A stretch of 64,000 nucleotides of DNA from Cenococcum geophilum 1.58 (Eukaryota > Ascomycota > Dothideomycetes > Gloniales > Gloniaceae), in contig KV748246.1 of NCBI GenBank assembly GCA_001692895.1, forward strand, positions 201,106 to 265,105. Direction: 5' to 3'. The notes below the pieces were generated by a model. That model saw only the letters and a list, made by a program, of their open reading frames with translations, ran no database searches and was not told the origin of the DNA. Below, piece by piece: positions 23,879-37,127 of the stretch (position 1 is the stretch's first letter; the number at the start of each line of letters is the position of its first letter). The position numbers were made by a program, and so were the translations under genes.

Positions 23879-26687
23879 TCTTCGCACTTCTATATATATA
23901 TTAGCAGTTTTCTAGTATAAGTTAGTAAAGGAGCCCATTATAATATATATTTAGGTAAGAAATAGGTTGCTTAAGGGTCTAGAGATTTAGTAACTTATTA
24001 GGTTTATAGGTAAGTTAGTTTAGGGCTTAAATAAGGCGTGCTAGTTTTTAGAGTTTAACTTTGTTTAGCTAGTAGTAGATACCGCTAAAGTATTTACGGA
24101 CTTTAGAAGGCTATATAGTATATTAACAATTAGGAGCTATACTGACGATAATTTAGTATTCCGGTAGATAGATTAGATTCTCTATATATTTAATAAATAT
24201 TTGGTTTCTTATATATAGCTATTTAGTATACTTACTATAGATTACAACTTTAGTAATAGGCATTTTTAAAAAGGCTTCTAAAAATATTTTCTGGGAAGTG
24301 TACGTTGCTATTTATAGTGTTTTAGTTTTGGTTCTTAGGGGGAAATATAAAGCGCGTAGCTAAAGCTTAGCCTTAATGCGATTCCTTAACGCGATTTCCT
24401 ATATTAGATACTTTAGTAATACCTAATTACTATAGCTGCATTAATTCTAGCCTTAGGCGTAACGCTTTAAAAAACGTAAACGTTCCTTCTATATTTACTT
24501 CTAGTATTATTTATTAGCACCAATACACCTATAGTATAGGTGCGCGATAGCACTAACCTTAGCCTCTTATTCTTTATTATAAAGTTACTAAAAGATATAT
24601 TATAGTAGATCCGCTAGTCCTATAGGCCTAAAGTGCTTTTATAACTTAAACCTCTATAACTTAAACCTAGACTAGTTAATATAGATAACGCTAATCTGGA
24701 CTCTTAGCCGTAAAATAAGGATAATAATAACTACGGTAGCCTAGTATGGTTTTAGTCTATAGCTAGTGTTATAAACAATAATCTACAGGATATAAGTAAT
24801 AAAAGTGCCCGTTATAGGGGCAAAAGGCCTATATTTAATACCCCTCTATCTTAACTACCTACTAGGCATACTTAGGACTATATAGCTATACTAGACCTAG
24901 AGTATATTATAATAGTCGGTAATATAAATAGGCAAAAGAAAAGGGATAGGCGTAAAAGGTTAGAAAATAAGCTCTTAGAGGTGTTTATAACTAAGGAAGA
25001 GAATAATATATAGAATGCATATATACGGGAGAATGAAAGAAAGCTTAGCTGGCTAGCTAAATAAGCTAATTATATAGAAATAGGTAGATAAGAGGCGTCG
25101 GCGTTTGTCTATAGGGTAAGCGCTATTAGTAATAGTAAGGCTATTAAGAACGTTAAGGCTGTACTCGCTTACTAGCAAAAAAATAATACTATAGATTTAA
25201 ACCAGTAGACTACTTCCTACTTATCCTTAAATCCTCCCAAATTATTATTGCAGTCCTTAGTTACTTTTATATCTAGCAGCTAAAATATAAACGCGGCGCT
25301 ATTAGGCTTCTAAAAGGCTTTCTTTAATATTACTAGTATTAAAGTAACTAGAATACTTTAAGAAATTCTTTATTACCATTATCTTATATACCTCTACAAT
25401 TGCTATTAAAATGCGGAAGCGCTTTTAGATTATACGCGATTAAGTATATAGGGTAAAGGTATTAGCGACGCGTCTTTAGTTAAGCAGCAGCTCTTTAAGG
25501 TACTCTACCTATCTATAAATACGCCTTCTTTATTACTAGCTAACTCCTCTACTCTATCTAATAAGTAATAGCGGTACCTTATAAAGTGTCTTTATAAGGG
25601 CTATTAATGGTATTATATATGGGAGGCACTTAGTTCTAGCATTTTTGCTTTTATTCCTATATCTAAAATACCCTATTCTTTTATAGAGAGGCTCTTATTA
25701 GGTATATTTAACGTATTTCTTAACCTTATCTAGCGGTTTTACCTAGATGCTATTAAGTTTAGTTAACTAATAAAGGACTTTATATAAAATATATTAGCGG
25801 GCCGGTAGCTACCTTATGGTTATCTTCCTATTAAAGATATAAGTAATGATCGACTATAGGAAATAGATCTTTCCGACGTGCTCTAGCTATTTAACTGTTA
25901 TCCTACGCTAGTTATTAAGGATATTTCTTCCTCACCTTTTCCTTAAGTTAGTAGGATTGATTTCTTTTATTATAGTAGTATTAGATATTTTATAAAAGCC
26001 TTTTTAAAAATTATATATGCTCTTCTACGTATCTATAGATTAAGGCTTAATAGGTTAATAAGTTGTGCTAGCTAGGGCGTACGTAAGGGAGTTATTAGAT
26101 TAGTGTAGCTATCCCCCCTAACTACCCTATCCAAATTAAATCGACTACGCCTTCCTTTACTGTATTGCGACCGTATATTATAGAATTTTAGAATTCTAAG
26201 TTGGTAGATTTATAGCTAAGGTACGGCTGTAGGCTCTGCTAAAAATGTATCTAAATCTAACATAGTTTGCGATACGGTAGATTTAATTTTATAAAGTAAT
26301 TTTACGGTACCCCCTAGTCGTAAATACTTAGCTAATAAAATTAAATCTACTAAACCTACAATACTAAAAAGGCTAATAATTGGTAAGGAAAGAGTAAGTA
26401 TAGATATAAGGATTAGGTATTAGATACTAAGAGTAAGCTAGGGACAATATTAATATATATTACCTTAATAAGTTTATTAGAAAGAATTATTTAATCCCCT
26501 TAGGCATTTTAAAAATGCTGGATAAATTATAAAAATATCCCAGAATATATTATTTTAAAACTCCCTCGCCTAATAGCACGTTAAAGGGCTCTAATATTAA
26601 GCCGTCTATCTTTATATATAGTAATCTATTAAACTAGTAAATATTCTAAATAAAGTAGTGACTTTAAGGCGTATAATCTATGCTATG
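23879..26687. other. Unassigned decayed region, plus-strand coding-like piece 24770-25600
   Basis: From about 24770 to 25600 the plus strand can be read with few stops and with a protein-like composition (for example RRKRLENKLLEVFITKEEN at about 24938 and KVLYLSINTPSLLLANSS near 25498). The minus strand reads worse. I cannot name the family. Two short palindromes lie at 24262-24285 and 25987-26011. The far left end (to about 24100) may belong to the RecQ-like gene. Confidence 0.4.
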
Positions 26688-27108
26688 TATAATAGAGCCT
26701 TATAGGAAATACTACGGTGAACTTATTAATGGGCTGGGTATATAGGTATAAAATAGTTAACAATATAAACATAACTAGTGAAGTAGTTGCCTAATAGATT
26801 AACTCCAATTATATTCTAAGATTTACTATAAGGAGAGAAGAACTATCTAGGTAGGGACTATAGTCCTTTAAATACACAACTATACTTCTAATAAATCCTC
26901 CTTATATATAAGATACGTCTTATATATAAGGTGTATAAGTTCCTCCTATCCCTCTTGTTTAATATATAGTACGTTATATAACCTTAGTTACTATTCCTTA
27001 TTATATAGCTCTACCGGTTTTATCCTAACCCGTGCTTATATTAACTAACTAACTTCTTCTAACTTCTCTCTTAGTAGTCGTAATATTGTACTTAAAGCGT
27101 TCGTAACA
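26688..27108 (-). repeat. Gypsy B (minus copy) 3' LTR
   Basis: 421 bp. On the minus strand it starts TGTTACGAACGC and ends CTCTATTATA. The polypurine tract GAGGAGGGAGATAG directly precedes it on the minus strand (27109-27122), as in the plus-strand copy. Confidence 0.93.
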
Positions 27109-28083
27109 CTATCTCCCTCCTCTCTATCTTTGTCCTTAAAGATTCTAAATATCTTTAAGTCGTTTACTAGAGGTATAATATCTGTCTAATTAATTTAGTT
27201 AATATTATTACTTATTATACCTAAAGCCTCTTCTTCTTTATACGCGTAACGTCGTGCTCGTACTATTACTGCAATATTATCGCTTAGTAAAATTATACCG
27301 TCTCTATATTCTCGTTATGCGAAAGAGAAATTAGTTTGTATTATGTTAGTAAGTCTATTTTCGCAATAATCGTTTTTTTACTTAGAGTGTACTAAAGCAA
27401 ATATTTATTCGTCTTATAACGTTCGCTTTACCTCTAATGCTAAGTATATACGCTTTATTACTTATAATAACTGTCTAGTTTCTTAATTAATCTATCTTAG
27501 GGTCTTATATTTAATCTACTGCTACTTATCTTAATAGCGAGTTATCTTAAGCCCTTATTAAGTTAAAACGTTCTTATAATGCGGAATAGAAAGCCCTAAA
27601 TACTTGTATCGCGGCGTCCGCTTAGTTACTCCGTCTTAAAGAGGGTTATAAAAAGGTCTATTTTAAGGAGTAGAAACTTATAAAATAAGGTTTATAGGAA
27701 CTTGGTAATAAAAGAATAGATTCTCTTTTAACTAAGAAAGAAATAGATCTAAGTAGTTTAATAACTGCTCTTCTTAAGTCCCCCTTAGGTGACTTATTCT
27801 TTAGCGATCCTTTTTTATTAATACTGCCTGACCTAATCTCTTCTAATACTCCTATACCTTTCTTATAGTGTTTTTTAGATTCTCTAGTAGTTCCTAGGTA
27901 GTCTTATTATAGCCTATCTACTTAACCTTATACTATATTTTATTATTAATGTCCTTATAACTAATAATCTTTAAAACTTACTATTTGTCTTCCTTTTATC
28001 CTCTATATATATCTGCCCCGTAAACTAGTAGTTTTATATCTCTATATACTGGCTCTAGTATTATAATATGCTATATAGGGTAG
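27109..28083 (-). pseudogene. Gypsy B (minus copy) 3' segment with chromodomain remnant
   Basis: Collinear in reverse with about 61140-62142 of the plus-strand copy (for example CCTATAAACCTTATTCTATA near 27640 against 61540). The chromodomain part lies at about 27850-27990. The segment stops at 28083, where the other chromovirus begins with TGTTACGG. Confidence 0.85.
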
Positions 28084-31000
28084 TGTTACGGCGCTGGTGG
28101 AAAACGGTGCATTATAGTAGACGTTATGGTAAACGCAGAGTCACGTAAGCCCACGTGACTAGAGGACCGCATAAAACTTCGCACGGCGCTGCTATTCTTC
28201 TTCTTTCCTTTCTCTAGCTTTAGATCCTCGTTTATAGACAATCTAATTATATAGGCTTATGCGTTTCTCTTGCCGTATCCGTGCCTTAATTAACTAAGTT
28301 ACTAATATTATCTAAAGCTTATCTACTCTTCTTTCTAAGAAGGAACTTAAATATATCTATTTACTAGACTATAGAATAGGACCCTAAGAATATTACTAGG
28401 ACCCTAAGGACAGAACAGAACTAAAAAAATATAAATAGAACGCAAAACCTAAGAATAGGACACGTATGGACTAGAACCCCTAAAAAATAAATAAACAACC
28501 GAAAATTACTTAATACCCCTACCACTATTCCAAGAAACACAGTAGCTAGTAAAGCCGCTGTAGGACCCGTAAATACCTCTAATGGTAAAACAGTCGCCGT
28601 CTCGACCCCCTAGGAAGAGCTTGCAGCAGCTAATACTAAAATTAAATAGCTTTAAGAGTTGCTTAAAACTAGAGATACTAACACCCCTATACCTAGCGAT
28701 AAGTTATTAAACACCTAGAGACTTGCTACGGTCCTTAAGGCCCTAGCCTAGCGTATAGTATCTATATTGTTATAGTTAGCGAAGGTTATAGACCCCCTAT
28801 TACTTATAGACGGAACTAACCCTATATTTAACAACTAGAAGCTTTAACTGTAGAATAAGCTCGAAGTTAATGCGGACCACTTCCCCACTACTCGAGCTAA
28901 GATGGCCTATGTCTTTGGCCGTACTAGTAGAGACGTATAGACGTACCTACGTCCGCGATACGCTCCGGATTTAGCAGATCCCTTCCTCTCTAGAGACGAG
29001 ATAATTAACTACTTGTTATCTATTTATAAGGACCCCTTTAAGGTATAGAACGCCCGCCTTAATTATAAGGGTCTAAATATAAAAACGACTAAAACCTTTT
29101 TAACCTTCTAGACCCGCTTTTTGCACTTAGCTAGCTAGGCCCAAATTCCCTAAGAAGATCTACTATTAGACCTATTTAATAAGCTTACCCTAGACCTGCA
29201 ATAAGTAGTACTGCCAGTCTTTACTACTATAAAGACGCTAAAGGAACTTGTGGACTAGTGCTTAGCTATTAACTAAGGTCTTTAGCGAATTAAGGTATGT
29301 ACTAAGAGGTATAAAGCTAGAAACCCTTCTAACTAGACTATAAGTACTATAAGAACAATACGTAGTGCCCTAGTACAATCGGCTACCCCTATAGTACCGG
29401 TTATACAGCCCGCCGTTAACCTAGCAGCTAGCCATGTATCTAGTCCTACTGTGGGTCTAGAGCATACCCGGCTAACGTATAGCGACCCCTATAGATAGGC
29501 CCTTAGTAATTAAGGAGCTTGCTTCTTATATGGCTAGAAGGACTACTTTACTAAGGATTACCTAATAAACGCAAAAGTGGGCAAGGTCCTATTAATCTAG
29601 GAGGATAGCGCGGAGTCGGAAAAAGAGGAACCTTAAAAAAAGACTCCTCTTTAGGGTTAAAAGGGATTAATATGTTATATATTAATCTAGGTTGGCTAGT
29701 TAGTAGAAGAAGCTGCACTATCCCTTATACTTTATTCCGTAATGGATATTAAGTTTTAACCTCTGCGTTAGCTAACTCTAAAGTAAATACCTTTGCCTTA
29801 ATAGACACCTAGTATACCGTAAAGCTGGCTAACTTTTTAAATATACCCCTTAAAGAACTGCCTAAACTAATTCCTATTTGCGGGTATAATAGACAGATAG
29901 GGCTACCTATTAAGACTATCTTGCGGGTTTACCTCCGCGTTAACGGATGAAGGTAATATAACGTCCCCTTTCTTATTATAGACTTAGGAAGCCATAATAT
30001 AATCTTAAAGAGAAAATGGCTAGCCTATTTAGGCTTATAGCTTAATATACGGATTAAACGGCTTATCTAGCCTAAAATCCTACCCCTAACCCCTTCCTTT
30101 ATAAAAGAAATCAGTATTATAATAGAAAACCTTATACGGCCCTAAATTAATACTATTTACTAGGCTAATGCTATGCGCAGAGATTAGGCCTTTAAGAAGG
30201 ATATATAGCTTAACCCGCAACAGATCCGTATACTACGCCGCCCCTAAACTACCTATATTACGCCACCCGCACTAAAGACCTAGGAAGTTAGTAGTAACCT
30301 AGCTAAGCCCCCTATAGAGAATCCTATAAAGCTGTAAAGGAAAGCTAGGGATATTAGACGCTATACTAAACTAATAAATAGGAAGAATAACTTATGGAAA
30401 ATAGAACGTAAGCTAAGGAAGACTATAAACCCTATACCGCAAAATACGGCCTAATAAATATTAGTAAAGAAACCTACGGACTTCCCACTAGTTAATATCT
30501 GCTATATTAGCGCCATAGGGTTCTATTAGAACTTAGTTTAGCCTAATACCGTTGCCTTTATAACTAGCCTTTATGAAATTAATTAAATAGTTAAGGAAAA
30601 GGAAAGTAAGCTTAGTAGATAAGAAAGCGAGCTTATAGACAAGGAACTAGTAGATTAAAAACTACCCTATTAACACTGGAAATTTAAGGATATATTCTCT
30701 AAGGCAGTGTCTAATATACTTCCGCCTTACTAACTATACGACTATAAGATCGAGATCGAGCTAGATAAGGAAAACACCCTTAGCTATAGCCCTCTTTATT
30801 AGCAGTCTGCTGCCAAATTATAGGCTATAAAGTAGTACCTTATTAATGACCTAGGTAAGGGCTTTATTAAGCCTAAATAAGCCCCTTTTAACTCGCCTAT
30901 TCTCTTTATTAAAAAACTAAATAGAGGACTCCGCTTTTATATTAATTACTATAAACTAAATAATATAACCTACAAGGACCGCTACCTACTGCCCTTACTT

Positions 31001-33563
31001 AATAAGACTTTAACCTAAATAAGTAGAGCTAAGGTCTTTACTAAGCTTAATATCCGTTAGGCCTTTTACTGGATTAGGATAAACCCTAGATCGGAAGATC
31101 TTATTATATTTCGGACCCGTTACGGAACATATAAATATAAAGTACTTCCTTTTAGACTAACTAACGGACCGGCTACGTACTAGCGATATATAAATAATAT
31201 ACTCTTTAACTACCTTAATAACTTCTATACGGCCTACCTAGATAATATTATAATTTACTCTAAAAATAAGTTAGAATACAAGGAGTATATCTATAAAGTC
31301 CTACAACGGCTCCGCAAGGCCGGCCTCTAGGCCGATATTAGGAAATTAGAATTTAGTGTTAAGCATATAAAGTACCTAGGTTTTATTATTAGTATAAATA
31401 GAATTAAGGCCGACCTAGAGAAAACGGCCGTAATTAACCAGTAGACACCCCTATAGACCGTAAAGGGGGTGCAATTATTTTTAAGTTTCTATAACTTCTA
31501 TTAACGCTTTATTAAGAACTATAGCAGAATTGCCTAGCCTCTTAACCGCCTTACTAGAAAGGACCGGCTATTTTACTTTAACGCCATATATATACAGGCC
31601 TTTAATAAGCTTAAAAACGGCTAGTATTAGCTCCCCTACTTGCCCACTTTAACCTAGAATAACCCTTAATGCTAGAAACTAATGCCTTAGACGGCGTAAT
31701 AGCCGGTATTTTCTCCTAAAAGTAACCGGACGGAAAATAGCACCCTATTATATACTATTTAAAGACTATAATAAATACTAAGCTAAACTACCACATCTAT
31801 AATAAAGAAATGCTAGCTATTATCTCTAGCTTTTAGCATTGGCGTATATAGCTAGAGGGGACCCCTAAGCCTATTAAGGTAGTTTCGGACTATAAGGCCC
31901 TAGAATACTTTATAATAACTAAGGCCCTTATGGCCTAGTAGGTACGCTAGGCAAATATCTTATCTTAGTTTAACTTCCTAATTATGTATAGACTAGGCGC
32001 TACAAACCGGGCGGATGCTCTTATAAGGCGTAAATAGGACCTAGGTAACTAGGCGGCTATAAAGATCTTATTATAGACCTAAACACTACTACGACTAGAG
32101 TACCTTGACCCCTAAATATAGGCAGAATAAAATACGGACCCTTTAGACGCTAAGATATATCCTATTAACTCCACGGAACTTAACCTTATTAATAAATTAT
32201 TGTAGGTAAACCGTATGGCCCCTTCTCTATAGGAGTACCGCGAAAAGGTAAAGGATACTACTAGCCTATAGTCCCTTGAAAACGGACTACTTAAGCACTA
32301 GGAACGGCTGGTGGTAGTAAAGGAATAGAATTTACGGACTTGGCTTATTGCTAAAGCACATACTTAGGTTTCTACGGCCTACCCTAGAAAAAATAAGACC
32401 TATAGAATTACTAGCGACCGCTACTACTGGCCCAGAATGGTTATAGATATTAACCGCTATATATAGAACTGCGATAACTGCTATAGGTCTATAATTCTAT
32501 GAAATAAGACCCTAGGACTATTAAAGCCACTCCCAATACTAGAACGCCCCTAGTAGTATATCTTTATAGACTTCTACGAGTTACCTACGGACCGCGACGG
32601 ATATAATATAGTTATAATTTTAGTTAACTGCTTTGGCAAGTGCCCGTTCTTAATCCCCTATTATAAGAATATTAATGCTAAAAAGGCGGCCTAACTGTAT
32701 ATCCACTATATCTACCAAATTTACGGACTACTAGATACTATTGTATCCAACTATAGGCCGTAGTTTATATTAGCTTTCTAAAATAAGTTTACCTGGATCC
32801 TAGGTATTAGGCTAAAGCTCTCTATGGTATATTACCCCTAGATAAACGGTTAGACGGAGATTGTAAATTAATACTTAAACTAGAGACTCCGGCCCTTTAT
32901 TAACTACTTTTAGGATAACTAAAGCGAACTACTACCTATAATAGACTACGCCTAGGCAACCCTACCCTATAACTCTACGGGGTTTGTACCTATTTAGCTA
33001 GAAATAGGATACTTACCCTATATAAGCTTTAACTCGGAAAGACTAAAAGGACCACAGACCGTATGTGAAAAACTATCTTATAAGGAAGCACAGTAGTATA
33101 CTAGACGCTTAGAAGAAGTATAAACAATAGCCTATAAGAACCTAGAGAAGGCTTAGAAATTAATAGAATAGTAGGTAAATAAGCACAGGCGCGAGCCTGA
33201 CTTTACTATAGGTGATAAGGTCTAGGTTATAATAAAGAACTAAAAGATAGAACGGCCTAGCTATAAACTAGACTATAAGATAGCAGGACTGTATAAGATC
33301 CTTAATAAAGAAGGCAACTTATATAAGGTTAAACTCCCAAACTTAATTAAAGTCTACCCTGTTTTCTTACTAGATAAGCTACAGAATGCTATAAATAACC
33401 CCCTACCTAGATAAAAGAATAAGCCTCTACTGCCGATTTAAGTCAATAGCGACGATAAATGGGAAGTTAATAAAATACTAGCCTATAAACTAGTATAAGG
33501 AACGCTAAAATACTATATTTAATAGAAAGGCTATAATCTAGACCTAACCTAGTAAAATTCTTT
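28084..33563 (+). mobile_element. Chromovirus (Ty3/Gypsy with chromodomain), 3' LTR missing
   Basis: Starts TGTTACGGCGCTGGTGG, an LTR-like start, right after Gypsy B sequence. The LTR's 3' boundary could not be fixed. A CATAAAA box near 28169 could be its promoter. Gag, protease, RT, RNase H, integrase and chromodomain follow in order. At about 33563 it runs straight into Gypsy B integrase sequence, with no second LTR and no target duplication, so the 3' end and a little of Gypsy B were deleted. Confidence 0.85.
28560..33563 (+). pseudogene. Chromovirus gag-pol, stop-riddled
   Basis: Gag is readable from about 28560 to 29640 (KMAYVFGRTSRDV, RPRYAPDLADPFLSRDEI). Protease: FALIDTxYTVKLANFLN near 29787-29835, with the glycine of DTG replaced by a stop. 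RT: KVFTKLNIRxAFYWIRINP near 31030-31090, YGTYKYKVLPFRLTNGPATY, and the active site read as YLDNIIIYS (YLDN at 31235-31246 in place of YLDD). RNase H: about 31670-32040 (YNKEMLAIISSFxHWR, GATNRADALIRR). Integrase: YRITSDRYYWPRM and NCDNCYRS at about 32400-32490, then IFIDFYELPTDRDGYN and MVYYPxINGxTEIVN near 32825-32865. Chromodomain: DDKWEVNKILAYKLV and KGYNLDLT at 33450-33560. Many TAG/TAA codons break it. Confidence 0.9.
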
Positions 33564-36500
33564 ATATAATTTTAAAAGGTCCTAGTCTAATATAGTCTAA
33601 CTTTTTACTTAGTTATTAACGCTTAAAATTTTTATATAGTAGCTATACTTTATCTCCCTCCTTAAGATCTAGTCCCTTAGATCTCTTAGCGTTATAGTAC
33701 CTTTTTATTCTCTTTTATACATTTTTTGCTAATTCTATAAGGTTTATATAAAGATTTATTAGTATCTTTATCCTTTCTTTAGCTGTGCTACTTGTTTTCT
33801 TTACTTATTATAGTAACAATAATATTCTTAGCTTATACCCGTAATTTGCCTTAAATAATAATATACCTATTCCTTCTTATAATATTGCATTATATATAAA
33901 TTATATAATTGGTAATAATAATACCTAATTATTCTGTACGTAATTAATATAATATCTTAGATACTGTTTTAGCGTCTAATTTAATCTTTTTATTTAACTG
34001 TCTGTCTGCGGGCAATATATAGTAGAAGTTACTACTCTAACTCCTTACTCTACTAAGAATATCTCCTAAAATGCTGCTATAAATCTTAGATCTCTATCCA
34101 ATATAATATTATTTAGTGCTCTATATTTTATAAACACTTTATTAATATAGATTCTAGCAATATCTTTTACTAAGATTCCTTCTTTATATGCTATAAAGTA
34201 GCCCTATTTAGTTAGCTTATCTACTATTACTAAAATCGCGTTATGCTCTTATCCGGTAATAGGATCTCTTAACTTTAGTAACCTAATAATAAAGTCCCAT
34301 AATATAACCTCCTATAGTCTTTTTAGTATTTTAATAGGTTATAGTCCCCTATATAGCTTATGCTTTATTAGTTTATTTCTTTAGTAATCTAGATACTCCT
34401 TTATTACTTTTCTTACAATATTTTAGATTCCGTTAATAATATACTCTTTTTAAAGTCTTAATACTAAGCCTATTGCTCCATTATATCCTTAAGTTATTCC
34501 CTTATAGAAATCTTCCATAAAATGCTTTGCTATACTTTTTAGGATATACTTTACTTCTTGATTTTTATATATATTTATCTATAAATCTTCTAGCTATGCT
34601 TTTAGAATTCTTTATACCTAAAAGCTCTCTAGTATCTTGTAGACTCTTTTTAGTTTATTATTCTCTTAAGTTACTACTAGCTTAGGGTGGTTAAATCTAA
34701 TCTATCTATTCTTATTTCTGCGTAGCATTGCTTTTAATAGCTTCTTATTGTTTTATAGTTTAGCTTTTCTGCTAAGTATGTCTGCTTTTGCATTTTTAGT
34801 TCCTTTAGTGTGCTAAATCTTAAAATGGTATTTTGTAAGTATTTCCGCCTATCTAACTTGCCTTTAATTAAGTTCTTTTGTTATTAGGAACCCCGTTAGG
34901 TTTTTATAATCCGTTTTAACTATAAATAGTTTCTTTACGCCTTATAAAAATGCTCCCTATTCCTTAAGTACTATAACTATACCTAATAACTCCTTAATAT
35001 AGACGTTATAGTTTAACTCTAGTGGTATTATCTTTCTACTATAATATAATACTAGATGCTATACGTCTTTATTTTTCTATAGCAAGTATACTCCTAGTAT
35101 ATAATCTAATATATCTATTTCTACAACTATATCTAGTCCTAGTTAATAGATTTTAAAAATTAGCTCTTAGGTAAATAGCTCCTTAAGTTCTTTAAACAAC
35201 TTCTTCTATTTATCTCCCTATACCTATAGTTCCTCTTTCTTTATAAGCCTAGTAAATGGTTTAATATTCTTTAATTATTGTACTATAAACCTTCTGTAGT
35301 AGTTACAAACCCCTAAAAATAACCTTAACTATATTATATTTTCTAGTTCTTACCAACTCACTATAGCTTTAATTTTCTTTAGGTCTATACTAATATAACC
35401 TAGTTTAATAATAAATCTAATAAAAGTAGTCTTTCTTATAAAGAACTCGCATTTTTTAATTACTACTAGCATCTGTTCTTCTTATAGTCTCTTTAAAACC
35501 TATTTAACGTATTCCCCGTATTCTTCCTTAGTTATTAAGTAGATAATAATGTTGTTAAGATATACTATAATAAACTTATTAAGGTATTCTCCTAACACAC
35601 TATTAAATCTCTTTTAAAACATTATAGGTATATTTATTAATCTAAATTATATAACTAATAGCTTATATAGTCCTTCTCTTAATCTAAAGGCTGCCTTCTA
35701 TTTATTGCCTTTTTTAATTCTAATCTAATAGTACGCCTATCTTAGATCTATCTTTATAAAGATTTACGCCTTACCTATCTAATTCTAAATTTTACTAATT
35801 AAGGGTAAAGAATATCTATCCTTCCGAGTAATGCTATTTAACTATTTATAGTTAATGCATAACCTAAGTTTTCCGTTCTTCTTTAGTACGAATAATACTG
35901 GATAACCTATTAATAACTGCGATAGTCTAATATATCCCTTTTATAAGTTTTCCTAGATAAACTCTTTAAGTGCTCTTAACTCTTCTTCTATAAGCTTATA
36001 GGTTGAAAAGAACCTTAGACTTATTCCTAGTTTTAACTCTATCTTATAATCCTATACTATATAATTTACCAGCTTTTTACTTTCTAGACTCTATAGCTTC
36101 TTGCTATACTTATAGTATCTCTTTAGTATATAACTTAAGCCTCACTTAGTCTCTTTATATATTACTCCGACTTAGTACTATACTAACTTAGTTTACTATC
36201 GCATTTTACGTTATTAAGTATCTCTAATATTAACCTAACCTATAATCTAATTAATCTTTAGATTATATTCCTGTAACTAAGGCATTCTTAATACTACTTT
36301 ATCTTGTCCTAATAGTAGAATATTAAAAGATATCTTAATTTGTCTTCCTTTAATAGTTATCTAAATAGGTCCTATTTTAAGGTTAATAATTCCTCCTCTA
36401 TAGGCTATTAGATCCCCTAAAATTATAACTAATAGGTAAGGTTGCTCCTTCTATCTATAAGGTAATCCTATTCCCTTAACTACTGCTAATAAGATATAGT

Positions 36501-37127
36501 TTCGCGTCGCTCCACTATCTATTAGTGCTTTAAACTATTAATCTTACTATTTAACTTATAAATTTAGGTATTATCCTTAAATTCCTTTAAGGGTCTAAGG
36601 CTCTACTATTAGCTTCCTTTGGTTTTATAGGCCTTTACTTTTCCTAACCATTAGCTACTTAAGTTTTATATACTTAGCTTATTCTTTAGCCAATACCTAG
36701 TTCGCTTTTTATCTTTAATATACTATAGATACGTGTTCTTTAGGTATTTCTACTACTATTATTTATCTAAGCATTCTTCCGTAAGGAATCTTTCTAATTA
36801 AAGTATTAAGTCTCCTAACTTTTAAACTTCTGTTAAATGCCAGCCGTATATATACTTAGTATTCCTATACTATTACTTATTTAGCGCCTAATATATCCTT
36901 ATAGGGTACTTCCAGTTCTTTTCTTTTTGATTTTTATATATTTTATATATGTTGTCTACGCATGCAATCCATGATAGCGTATAGTATGCTAGGTGCTTTA
37001 GGTTAACTCTTAACTTATCTTTATTTTTAAGTTTAAACCTTTATTATGCTGATCTAAATGTTATAACTTTATTCGCGGGTACTAAGATATGTCTCTCGCT
37101 TCTCTAGTCCTCTAATTATTTCTCTAG
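33564..37127 (-). pseudogene. Gypsy B (minus copy) pol: integrase, RNase H, RT
   Basis: Reverse-collinear with about 57590-61090 of the plus-strand copy. Starting at its left end the minus strand encodes the integrase C-terminus (KKLDYIRLGPFK, 33564-33620), then integrase core, RNase H and reverse transcriptase. The RT active site reads YLNN (35551-35562), so both aspartates of YLDD are changed. The piece ends at 37127, where the unknown insertion begins, inside the region between gag and RT. Confidence 0.88.
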
